Assembly: GCF_019720915.1 (NCBI RefSeq)
Contig: NZ_JAHKSI010000003.1
Coordinates: 293,203 to 357,202 of the forward strand
DNA from: Alkalihalobacillus sp. TS-13
GTDB taxonomy: Bacteria > Bacillota > Bacilli > Bacillales > Fictibacillaceae
DNA length: 64,000 bases
Direction: 5' to 3'
How positions within the stretch are numbered: the first letter of the stretch is position 1; the number at the start of each line of letters is the position of its first letter. A program made the position numbers and the translations under genes. Below the pieces are notes generated by a model. The model made no database searches and was not told the origin of the DNA. It saw only the letters and a list, made by a program, of their open reading frames with translations. Positions 17,214 to 25,161 of the stretch are shown here, piece by piece.

Positions 17214-17872
17214 TTAAACCTTTTGTCCTACTTGTGGGAAAGCTGCCTCAAGCCAGGTTACCGCTTGCTCAACCATTGGGAGGGTAGTGGTATGATTGAC
17301 ATTAGGAAATAGCTCAAATTTGATTTTTTCTTTATCATCATATTGTACAACTGCTTTTTCATAGAACAATTGCTGGGTGTTTGCGGGTATGATCTGATCA
17401 TTTGAACCATGCAGCAGAAGAATAGGGCGCTCCTGAATAGCAGCCACGCGTTCAATTGGATCGAGTTTTTGGATCTCCTCAACCCAACCGCTAGGCTTAA
17501 AACCGATCTTTTGAAAGTAATCTTCGCATCCAGTCCAATATCCAGAGCTATTTATCGTAATCAACCCATCGAAACAATTATTCTGAACAAAAGCGCATGA
17601 AGCAATCAAGCCTCCCATCGAGCTGCCCAGTAATACTTGATCATAGGAGTTATCATTAAAAATGTTCGTCAGACGATCAGAAAGCTGAATAACGTCAGTG
17701 ACACTCTTTATGACAGTTTCCCAAAAATACGTTTCCTGGATTCTCTTGTAAAGGGCTCCTCAATTTTTCCCCGATAAAGAACGATTATAGTCGATTTAAG
17801 GGAATCTACATTTGTAAGCCGATAATGCTTAAAAGGAATTTTTTCATTTTTATAAGAATCAATGGTAATCAT
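17214..17872 (-). pseudogene. Decayed alpha/beta hydrolase (YitV-like), frameshift plus internal deletion
   Basis: The minus strand opens with MITIDSYKNEKIPFKHYR (start 17872) but the frame closes after about 55 codons. The homologous sequence continues in the -1 frame from the GGG run at 17753-17755 through SSMGGLIAS (nucleophile Ser) to the HGSNDQ (Asp) and NVNH (His) blocks. One base appears missing. The first frame also jumps from VLYRGK to the IEEP/YKRIQETYFWE region, skipping about 40 residues that carry the oxyanion HGF motif in relatives. It therefore looks inactivated twice. It lies 16 bases downstream of the MFS gene. Confidence 0.75.
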
Positions 17873-17887
17873 GATTAGCACACCATC

Positions 17888-19060
17888 CTATACGTCCCCA
17901 GCAACACTTTGCGTAGAGCGAATTGGTTTGAAAAAGATCAAGGCGGTGAACAGGAGGAGCATCATTCCGCCGATTGTGTAGAAGATGCTTCCTTCTTCAA
18001 AGAATTGGATGGAGAATCCTCCAATTAATGGACCGAAAATACTTCCGAGACTGAAACAAATCCCAGCCAATATATTACCTGCCGGGAGCAGTTCCCTAGG
18101 AAGAAGATCTGCCATGTATGTGATCCCCATCGAAAATAAAGAGCCAAGAAATAAGCCTGCGATGACGAACATCACCGTCAAATAGACAAGTGAATTGTTC
18201 ACATTCATCGCAAGAAAACTTAAGCCACCGATTAAAAGTGATATGATGAGAATCGGTTTCCTTCCGAATCGGTCGCTTAATAATCCGAGAGGCACTTGGA
18301 AAATGAGTGCTCCCACTGCAAAAGCTGGCAAAAGGATCGATACAGCTTCCACACCAAGCCCTTGACGAATCGCATAAACTGGAAAGTTACTGTGTACAGC
18401 TGTTTCGATAAAACCATATCCGAACGTCCCGAGCAGTCCAGCCCATGACATCCGGAAAACTTTTCCGTACCGTTTCCAGGTGCTTTGGACGTCCGGTGTT
18501 GTAATGTTTTCGGGATATTCGTTGTCGATTTTAATAAGGAAGACTAAGGAAAGGATACACAAGGCTGCAGCAATCATAAATGGCAGCGCATAGTGAATAT
18601 CGACCAGCCTTGTCATAACTGGCCCGATACCGAACCCGAGCCCGAACGAAACCCCATAAATGGCAATGTTCCTTCCCCGCTTCTTTTCAGCACTCATTGA
18701 TGTGAGCCATACTTGTGTTGCGAAATGGAAAATATGGTCCCCGATTCCGATGATGACACGAAGGATAAACCAAAACCAGATCGCCTGCCACAAAGGAAGG
18801 ACAAGTACCGATACACATGTCACCGCAATACCGGTGACGATCAGCTTCTTGTACCCGAATGTATGTAATGGTTTTTCGATAAAAGGTGAGATGAGCAAAA
18901 TTCCGATATAAAATGCAGACGCACTGAGGCCGTTTACACCTGAAGAAACGCCAGCCTTTTCAAGCAATATCGCGAGAAGCGGCAGTAACATTCCCTGTGC
19001 AAAACCGGAAACGAACACGACGGCGATCAGGACGTTGAAACGATAACGGGCGGAACGCAT
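17888..19060 (-). CDS. MFS transporter
   Basis: A 390-residue 12-helix major facilitator. The loop 2-3 and 8-9 signatures are visible as GYKKLIVTG and LGLLSDRFGRKPILI. Substrate is unknown, and the overall size suggests a drug or sugar efflux-type carrier. The ATG at 19060 has AAAGGAAG upstream on the minus strand. The pseudogenised hydrolase follows 16 bases later, so they probably once formed an operon. Confidence 0.88.
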   Translation of the reverse strand: MRSARYRFNVLIAVVFVSGFAQGMLLPLLAILLEKAGVSSGVNGLSASAFYIGILLISPFIEKPLHTFGYKKLIVTGIAVTCVSVLVLPLWQAIWFWFILRVIIGIGDHIFHFATQVWLTSMSAEKKRGRNIAIYGVSFGLGFGIGPVMTRLVDIHYALPFMIAAALCILSLVFLIKIDNEYPENITTPDVQSTWKRYGKVFRMSWAGLLGTFGYGFIETAVHSNFPVYAIRQGLGVEAVSILLPAFAVGALIFQVPLGLLSDRFGRKPILIISLLIGGLSFLAMNVNNSLVYLTVMFVIAGLFLGSLFSMGITYMADLLPRELLPAGNILAGICFSLGSIFGPLIGGFSIQFFEEGSIFYTIGGMMLLLFTALIFFKPIRSTQSVAGDV

Positions 19061-19139
19061 AACTTGTACTTCCTTTCATAAGTTGGTACATTTTTATATA
19101 TTGGCTTATTCTTTATGATTTTGGTTAATATGAATTTCT

Positions 19140-19582
19140 GCAAAATTCACTCCCTTTCCGCGGACTCAAGAAAAGCGGAGGCGACCCGGTTAGGCACGTA
19201 GGTCACTGGAAAACTGACGAGGAGGCTCGAACCAAAAAAAAACTTGGTTCTGCGTGGGCTCACTCATAAGGTGTCAATCAATGTGTCGGCCGCCGCAGGA
19301 AGTTTGAAGTGATCCAAGTGACCGGTCGCAGAGCTAGACATCACTTCATTGCATTTACCTACTCCCGTAAGCCTCCTCACTTGCACAGGATGCCAACACA
19401 AAAATGAAATCATTTTCGTGTCAGCAATGAGAATTCTTAGAAGCTTTCCTTCTGCTGACTTCGACGTTCACCATAGGACGTGGTGGTATTTAGTCGAAGT
19501 TCATTATTATAGTCGAAGGTCCTTTTAAAGAGTGTGGGGGTCTCGCCTGGCTCGCTTTTCCTGCATGAGTCGTGAATTTCGC
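19140..19582 (+). repeat. Large palindromic repeat, copy B
   Basis: About 443 bp, terminal GCAAAATTCACTCC and GTGAATTTCGC. It contains the full core seen in copies A, C, D, F and I, plus the CTTGGTTCTGCGTG insert shared with copy A. It occupies the gap between the divergent MFS and OsmC genes, so the promoters of both must lie in its flanks or within it. Confidence 0.85.
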
Positions 19583-19692
19583 TTTAAAATATTTTCTACC
19601 AACATCAACATTTTACTAAAAAATCTTTTAGTTCGGAAATTTAATAGTTAGAATTATATCAGAGAACAATCTACAATGAGAGGTCAGGTGTG

Positions 19693-20085
19693 ATGAAATT
19701 GGAATTTAAGATGACTGAAGGCGGTTTTACAACTGAATTAGAGTATGGAAAGCTTGATATTTCCGGAAATGAGGAGTATGGATTCCGTCCGTATCAATTG
19801 CTTGTATCATCAGTTGCTGTTTGCAGCGGCGGTATTTTACGGAAGGTAATGGAGAAAATGCGCTATCCATTTGAAGATATTACAGTGAATGCTGAGGTCG
19901 AACGGAACGAAGCTGAGGCGAACCGCATCGAGAAAATCGAACTTACGTTTTATATCAAAACGGCGGAGTGGAATGAACAAAAAATCGAAAAGGCGATGCA
20001 TTTGACTCGGAAGAACTGTTCCATGGTCCAATCGGTGCAAGACAGCATTGAGGTTGTGGAAAGAGCGAAATGGGTCCAACAGTAA
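19693..20085 (+). CDS. OsmC/Ohr family protein
   Basis: 130 residues with the OsmC fold. The two conserved cysteines are in SVAVCSGGILRKVMEKM and HLTRKNCSMVQSVQ, spaced as in hydroperoxide-reducing members. It may reduce organic peroxides, though many small YhfA-like OsmC proteins remain uncharacterised. The ATG at 19693 follows AGAGG. Its 3' end overlaps the next gene by 16 bases, so the two are co-translated. Confidence 0.85.
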   Translation: MKLEFKMTEGGFTTELEYGKLDISGNEEYGFRPYQLLVSSVAVCSGGILRKVMEKMRYPFEDITVNAEVERNEAEANRIEKIELTFYIKTAEWNEQKIEKAMHLTRKNCSMVQSVQDSIEVVERAKWVQQ

Positions 20086-20681
20086 AAACCCTTCTCCTTT
20101 TAGCTGTCGGAGCGATCATCCAGGGGCTTGGCATGGGACTGTTTCTTTTTCCACACCATATTCCATCGGGTGGTGCAGCCGGGATTGCGATTTTGAATGA
20201 GTACTTTTGGAATATCCCGCACGGATGGTCTTTATGGTTAGTCAACGTTCCATTGTTATTTGCTGCTGTAAAATATCTCGGTGCTGCTTCTGCCGGGAAA
20301 ACGATTTTTGCGGTGACCGTCACGTCGATTACCGTAGATCTGATTGGTATACTTTTACCGCGTGCGATTTCAATACCATGGGTCGATCTCGTATTTGGAG
20401 CGTGTCTGTTCGGAATCGGTGTCGGGATTCTTTTTAAAAACGGGGCATCCTCCGGAGGCATGGCGATTTTAGCGCAGATTTTCGCGAATGTATTCAAGCG
20501 AGCACCTGGGCAGATGATGTTCTGGATTAATGGTGTGATCTTTTTCATTACCGCATTTGTAATCGGCTGGTGGATTTTCTTGTTCGCAATCTGTACACAA
20601 TGGATCGGCACACAAGTTTTAGACCGTGTCTATAATGGGAAACTTACATTTGTAAAACTTCGAAAGGCACTCCACATCTAA
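20070..20681 (+). CDS. YitT family membrane protein, short form
   Basis: 203 residues with five hydrophobic segments, matching the membrane part of YitT/YczE-type proteins (DUF161; for example GLGMGLFLFPHHIPSGGAAGIAIL and FLFGIGVGILFKNGASSGGMAIL-like blocks). The usual C-terminal DUF2179 domain is absent. Function is unknown. It begins inside the OsmC gene and ends in a terminator. Confidence 0.8.
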   Translation: MGPTVKTLLLLAVGAIIQGLGMGLFLFPHHIPSGGAAGIAILNEYFWNIPHGWSLWLVNVPLLFAAVKYLGAASAGKTIFAVTVTSITVDLIGILLPRAISIPWVDLVFGACLFGIGVGILFKNGASSGGMAILAQIFANVFKRAPGQMMFWINGVIFFITAFVIGWWIFLFAICTQWIGTQVLDRVYNGKLTFVKLRKALHI

Positions 20682-20694
20682 AGGAGTGCTTTTA
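20667..20694 (+). terminator. Terminator after the YitT-like gene
   Basis: GCACTCC pairs with GGAGTGC across the stop codon, then TTTT. Confidence 0.8.
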
Positions 20695-20794
20695 TAACGA
20701 GCACTTATCCGGCGGAATTGAAGCGTAAACCGGCCAATGGTACTTTTTACACTTATTATGAAAGAAGAATAAAACACAGAAAGAAGGTGGCGCG

Positions 20795-22138
20795 ATGTCT
20801 GTACAAATGGATTTTACAAAAGGATCGATTCCGAAGCAGATGATTGTCTTTTCGGTTCCAATATTTCTAACGAACATCCTGCAGACATCGTTCCAATTCA
20901 TAGACAGTGTCTGGGTCGGGAATCTTTTAGGTTCGAATGCCCTGGGTGCGATCTCGATTTCAGCGACGTTGATTTTTACGATCCTCTCATTCATCATCGG
21001 GGTGAACAGCGCCTCCCTGACAGTCCTTTCACAAAAGAAAGGGGCAGATGATGAGCAAGGTCTGAAGGAATCGTTGAATGCGTTTGTCTTTGTACTCGGA
21101 ATCATGGCGTTGACCTTAGGGATTGTCGGATTTTTCCTATCTGGATGGCTGTTAAAATTGCTTGGTACACCTGAGGAGATTTTTCCTTTAGCAAAAAGCT
21201 ATTTGCAGGTGAACTTTCTCGGAATCCTTTTCCTGTTCGGTTACAATTTTATCGGGACCGTCCTTCGAGCGCTTGGTGACAGTAGAACGCCGATTCGGTT
21301 CGTGTTCATGGCGGTCGTCTTGAATACGATCCTTGACCCCGTTTTCATCTGGGTATTGGATATGGGAATCGTTGGTGCAGCATATGCAACGATCGTTTCT
21401 CAAGGATTTGCTTTCATTTATGGGATTTACTATTCGGTGTGGAGAGCAAATGTTCCGTTCGTATTGCCGTATTTACCATCTAAGTTCTATTTCTTCTCGC
21501 TTTTCAAGCTCGGTGTTCCGGCTGGACTCCAGATGATGGCGATTTCTGGAGGAGTAGCAGCGATCATGGGGATCGTCGCTCATTTCGGAGCGGATGTAGT
21601 TGCCGGATTTGGAGCAGCCCAGCGGATCGACAGCATCATCATGCTTCCGGCTTTTACGTTAGGATCAGCAGTGAACAGTATGGCCGGGCAGAATATCGGA
21701 ATTCGTTCTTGGGACCGTGTCGAAGCGATATCTAAAAACGGGATCTATCTCATTCTTGGCGTTTCATTCTCGATCAGTGTGATTGCGTTCCTTTTTGCAG
21801 AAGAACTGATCCGGTTATTCGTAAGTGATGATGCTACGATTACATTCGGAACGACTTATCTGAAAAGTGTCGCTTTCTTTTATCCTTTCTTAGGAATCAA
21901 TTTCGTCTTGAATGGGATTGTCCGGGCTGCGGGAGCCATGGTCCAGATCCTGATTCTTAATCTGATTTCGTTCTGGGTGCTGCGTGTACCGTTGACCTAT
22001 CAGTTTTCCCGCTGGTTAGGTGAGGATGGGATCGCTTTTGGAATCGGTACAAGTTTTGTCATAAGCAGTGTCGTTGCTTACGGGTATTATAAGTTTGGCA
22101 AATGGCGTGAAATTGAGCTTTTTGAAAATGAAAAGTGA
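20795..22138 (+). CDS. MATE family efflux transporter
   Basis: 447 residues with twelve hydrophobic segments in two MatE repeats, each starting with the family pattern (IPKQMIVFSVPIFLTNILQ and, at mid-protein, LGVPAGLQMMAISGGVA). It exports cationic drugs or metabolites by sodium or proton antiport, and the substrate is unknown. The ATG has AAGAAGGTGG upstream. It is a single-gene unit ending in a strong terminator. Confidence 0.9.
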   Translation: MSVQMDFTKGSIPKQMIVFSVPIFLTNILQTSFQFIDSVWVGNLLGSNALGAISISATLIFTILSFIIGVNSASLTVLSQKKGADDEQGLKESLNAFVFVLGIMALTLGIVGFFLSGWLLKLLGTPEEIFPLAKSYLQVNFLGILFLFGYNFIGTVLRALGDSRTPIRFVFMAVVLNTILDPVFIWVLDMGIVGAAYATIVSQGFAFIYGIYYSVWRANVPFVLPYLPSKFYFFSLFKLGVPAGLQMMAISGGVAAIMGIVAHFGADVVAGFGAAQRIDSIIMLPAFTLGSAVNSMAGQNIGIRSWDRVEAISKNGIYLILGVSFSISVIAFLFAEELIRLFVSDDATITFGTTYLKSVAFFYPFLGINFVLNGIVRAAGAMVQILILNLISFWVLRVPLTYQFSRWLGEDGIAFGIGTSFVISSVVAYGYYKFGKWREIELFENEK

Positions 22139-22164
22139 GAGACACATAAATACAGTGTAGATGT

Positions 22165-22206
22165 ACACCCTTTCTGTTAGGAAGTCCTGATAGAAGGGTG
22201 TTTTTT
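22165..22206 (+). terminator. Terminator after the MATE gene
   Basis: ACACCCTTTCT pairs with AGAAGGGTGT, followed by six Ts. The right arm also carries the only plausible ribosome site (GAAGGG) for the next gene. Confidence 0.85.
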
Positions 22207-22806
22207 ATGCAACGATATTATTCGAGGATCTATTGGCATTTCACTGGTTCACCGAAAAGCGATGTGAAAGTGTTGAGTCCAGATGAGCTGTTGAAAAAGA
22301 GTGAGCCGAAGCCAGAAAAGGAATCCGTTGAAATTCTTTTGAAAATTTTGCAGTCGCAACGATTGAAAGCTACAAGTCAGGAACAGGTAGGTCCTTATAA
22401 AACAAACGCCTTTTGCTGTACCACGGATATTCCTTTCAAAGATTTGGTTGAGCATGCCCTGTACTATGGCAGAGCGGCGATCGGCTTTAAGGCAGAAGCG
22501 ATCCATGATGTTTTTTTGCCGGTTTGTTATGTGTCATCAAAGCATGAAGCACACAACAACTTGATGGAAAACGATCACCCTTTGATGGATTTCATCAAAA
22601 TCACCGACTTCCACCCGAAAGAAGGGCACACGTTTTACCGGGAAAGAGAGTGGCGTAATATTGGAGACTTTGCATTTGAAAAAGATGAAATTGCAGCAAT
22701 CGTTGTACCGGATGATTCGTTGAAAATGGTCCGCATTTTTTTAGAAAAGCAGAAATACCCTGATGATATTTCGGTCTTGTCCTGGCGATTGGTAGAGGAA
22801 GCGTAA
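22207..22806 (+). CDS. AbiGi-like abortive-infection family protein
   Basis: 199 residues resembling the AbiGi antitoxin family (PF10899). It has a WHFTGS start, CCTTDIPFKDLVEHALYYGRAAIGF in the middle, VCYVSS, and a FYREREWRNIGDFAF block, the last being the conserved REREWR signature. AbiGi normally neutralises the AbiGii toxin encoded next to it. No AbiGii-like gene is present, so this is an orphan. The ATG at 22207 directly follows the T-tract of a terminator and its ribosome site is in that hairpin. The family call rests on motif memory and is moderate. Confidence 0.6.
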   Translation: MQRYYSRIYWHFTGSPKSDVKVLSPDELLKKSEPKPEKESVEILLKILQSQRLKATSQEQVGPYKTNAFCCTTDIPFKDLVEHALYYGRAAIGFKAEAIHDVFLPVCYVSSKHEAHNNLMENDHPLMDFIKITDFHPKEGHTFYREREWRNIGDFAFEKDEIAAIVVPDDSLKMVRIFLEKQKYPDDISVLSWRLVEEA

Positions 22807-22861
22807 AGAGATTTAATTTTTATGCAGCCGTTTTTACCTTCGACAATTCTTTCAAATCTTC

Positions 22862-22877
22862 AATCAAATGTTTGATT
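22862..22877. promoter_or_regulatory. TetR-type operator-like palindrome 1
   Basis: AATCAAATGTTTGATT is a perfect 7+7 palindrome with a 2-base centre. A TATAAT hexamer starts 7 bases downstream (22884-22889). Confidence 0.45.
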
Positions 22878-22919
22878 AAGAGCTATAATCATGTGAAAGT
22901 AGTGGCTTTTCATTTTCAA

Positions 22920-22935
22920 TCAAACGCTTGTTTGA
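22920..22935. promoter_or_regulatory. TetR-type operator-like palindrome 2
   Basis: TCAAACGCTTGTTTGA has perfect 6-base arms and shares the AATCAAA(C/T)G half-site with palindrome 1. The centres are 58 bases apart. Both lie upstream of yfkD. Confidence 0.45.
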
Positions 22936-23036
22936 ACCTTTGAGAAATTTGTCGAGGGCATAGACATGAAAAATTTGGCATGTAGATTTTATCACGAGTG
23001 GAAAAAAATAAAGGTAAGAAGAAAGGAGCATGTCCG

Positions 23037-23828
23037 ATGAGAAAGTTGGGTATTCTGATTGCCTGCTTAGGGCTTTTACTATGGCCGGATCAGGCATTAT
23101 CCGCAGAAAAAGCAAAGAATTCCGAAAGAGTTTCAATTCCGAATTCGACTGTGTCAATTTCAAAAGAAAACACATATCCGAATGCAACGCAGGATTTACC
23201 TGATTTACAACCGAGTCAGCTGACTGAGGAAATGTTCTCGACAACCGATATCAAAATCGAGAATCCGGAACTTATCCGTCTCTTTAATGAATCCAGCATT
23301 TCACCGTCAAAAGCTGCGATAGGTTACCGTGCCAAGATTTATTTAGGCCAATGGCCATTGAATTATGAATCCGCGGAAACGAACGTCAACTGGGAATATC
23401 AGAAGGTGAATGTCAATCAGTTGAACAACCATGGCGGGAAAGCTGTCTCTCAATTGCGATTCAACCAGGAACATGAACAAAAGGTTTCCGGAGGATTGAC
23501 CGCTAAAATCGAGAGCAGTGAAGATGTCAAGAAAATGATGATGATCGACGCTTCGAAAAAAACCGGCTTGCCGCTCTCTTTCACGACGATCATAGGAAGA
23601 GGGACGAAGAAAGAAAATGTTTATAACATCCCACCGAAAAAGGTCGGATATCTATATGGATACGTGCCTGCAGTGAATGAAAAGGGGCGAGTCACTTACG
23701 GTGAAGTGTTCATCAATCTTAAGGGAAGCAAGAAAAGTATCGAAGTGAAAAATGTGACCCATCAAGGTATCGGGGCTTGGATCCCGGTTCAAGATTATGT
23801 TTCCCTAAGATTCAATATGACTAACTGA
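23037..23828 (+). CDS. yfkD: YfkD family protein
   Basis: 263 residues with a cleavable signal peptide (hydrophobic to about residue 20, ending DQALSAEK). The mature protein follows B. subtilis YfkD closely (VSISKENTYPNATQD, IENPELIRLFNESSIS, LYGYVPAVNEKGRVTYGE and VTHQGIGAWIPVQD blocks). It is a secreted or wall-associated protein of unknown function. The ATG at 23037 is 8 bases after GAAAGGAG. Two TetR-operator-like palindromes lie in its upstream region. Confidence 0.9.
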   Translation: MRKLGILIACLGLLLWPDQALSAEKAKNSERVSIPNSTVSISKENTYPNATQDLPDLQPSQLTEEMFSTTDIKIENPELIRLFNESSISPSKAAIGYRAKIYLGQWPLNYESAETNVNWEYQKVNVNQLNNHGGKAVSQLRFNQEHEQKVSGGLTAKIESSEDVKKMMMIDASKKTGLPLSFTTIIGRGTKKENVYNIPPKKVGYLYGYVPAVNEKGRVTYGEVFINLKGSKKSIEVKNVTHQGIGAWIPVQDYVSLRFNMTN

Positions 23829-23845
23829 ACGATGAAGTAGCACGT

Positions 23846-23882
23846 AAAAAAGGGGCTGACACCTAGGCGTCGCCCCTTTTTT
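23846..23882. terminator. Bidirectional terminator between yfkD and the HxlR regulator gene
   Basis: AAAAAAGGGGC pairs with GCCCCTTTTTT, giving T-tracts on both strands. Confidence 0.85.
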
Positions 23883-24210
23883 AATCCTGCGGTTGTTCCA
23901 TTTCCACCCAGTCATCACTCCATCGTTGGATTTCACTGATGACGTTTTTAAGGGAAGTGCCTTTATCCGTCAGCTTATATTCAATTCGTACAGGTGTTTC
24001 TGGATAGACTTCACGTTTAACAATGCCGACCGCCTCAAGTTCTTTCATTCTTTCTGTCAGCATTCTGTCACTCATATCAGGAATTTGTCTTTTTATATCT
24101 TTAAATCGTTTAGGTCCAGCTAACAGGACACGAATGATCAGACCTGTCCACTTTTTTCCTATGATTTCAATTGCCGCTTCGTACTTCGGGCACATGCTTT
24201 CATAATTCAT
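23881..24210 (-). CDS. HxlR family winged-helix transcriptional regulator
   Basis: 109 residues forming a single HxlR/DUF24 winged helix. The recognition region is KRFKDIKRQIPDMSDRMLTERMKELEAVGIV. One cysteine (Cys7, in ESMCPKYE) lies at the family's usual redox-sensing position before the first helix. Such regulators often respond to thiol stress or electrophiles and control an adjacent gene, but no obvious divergent target is present here (SE1561 gene follows). The start at 24210 has GAGGTGATGA on the minus strand. Confidence 0.88.
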   Translation of the reverse strand: MNYESMCPKYEAAIEIIGKKWTGLIIRVLLAGPKRFKDIKRQIPDMSDRMLTERMKELEAVGIVKREVYPETPVRIEYKLTDKGTSLKNVISEIQRWSDDWVEMEQPQD

Positions 24211-24362
24211 CAATCATCACCTCGAATTGAGATTGAATCCAGTATATCTTAAGTGTAAGGTTTCGACTTACTTTTGTAAAGCAATTGTAAATGCGGGTAA
24301 TTCCCAATAATACTCAAAAATCTGTTATCATATTAGAGGAAAAAAGAAAGGAGACCTACTAG

Positions 24363-24551
24363 ATGGGCAATGCCATACATGATAAGTCATCACAAATGGA
24401 TTATATCCAAAACAAAATGGATATGCTTTTGAAAGTATTGGATACGATCGATCCTGAAACAGCTGGAGTCGAAGAAATCGATCGGATCATTGCAATGCTG
24501 GATGAACTTGAAGTGAAATGCAAACAGTTCCGCCATAACTGGGGGGAATGA
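24363..24551 (+). CDS. SE1561 family protein
   Basis: A 62-residue acidic, probably helical protein with the family's IDPETAGVEEIDRIIAMLDELE core. It is conserved in staphylococci and bacilli with unknown function. The ATG has AAAGGAG upstream. It is followed at once by a copy of the large repeat. Confidence 0.75.
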   Translation: MGNAIHDKSSQMDYIQNKMDMLLKVLDTIDPETAGVEEIDRIIAMLDELEVKCKQFRHNWGE

Positions 24552-24592
24552 TTTATATAAAAGGATTTATTGAATTATAATTTGGATTTTAA

Positions 24593-24981
24593 AGCGATAG
24601 TCGCAACACTCCTGCGGGAAAAGCGAGCCAGGCGAGACCCCCACACTCTTTAAAAGGATCTTCGACTATAATAATGATCTTCGACTAAATACCACCACGT
24701 CCTATGGTGAACGTCGAAGTCAGCAGAAGGAAAGCTTCTAAGAATTCTTATCGCAGACACGAAAATGATTTCATTTTTGTGTTGAGATCCTGTGTAAGTG
24801 AGGAGGTCTGCGGAAGTAGGTAAATGCAATGAAGTGATGTCTAGCTCTGCGACCAGTCACTTGGATCACTTCAAACTTCCTGCGGCGGTGCCAGCCTCTT
24901 CGTCAGTCCTCCAGTGACCTACGTAACTAAACGGGTCGCTTCCGCTTTTCTTGTGCCCGCGGAAAGGGAGTGAATTTTGCG
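24593..24981 (-). repeat. Large palindromic repeat, copy C (inverted orientation)
   Basis: 389 bp in the orientation opposite to copies A and B. It begins GCGATAGTCGCAACACTCC and ends GGGAGTGAATTTTGCG, with the full core between. An open frame runs from its right end into the fumarase gene, but that extension is not fumarase. Confidence 0.85.
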
Positions 24982-25161
24982 AAACAGAGCGTGTATAAAA
25001 GGATTTTAAGTGCTGTATTTGTTATACTGGACATAGGTTTGATGTGGTTTTGTTTCCGCTTTCAAAGCGGTTTGATTGATAAATTCATGATTCCACAGGC
25101 TGGATGGGAGGAGGAGCCCTTCACCTGTGTGAAAATTTTCATAAAAGGGGTCATCGGGGAA

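Noticed and set aside
24970-25161. Extended N-terminus of the fumarase frame
   Set aside because: The first ~64 codons come from the right end of repeat copy C and the upstream region, have no relation to fumarases, and family homology begins at MEKLKES (25162).
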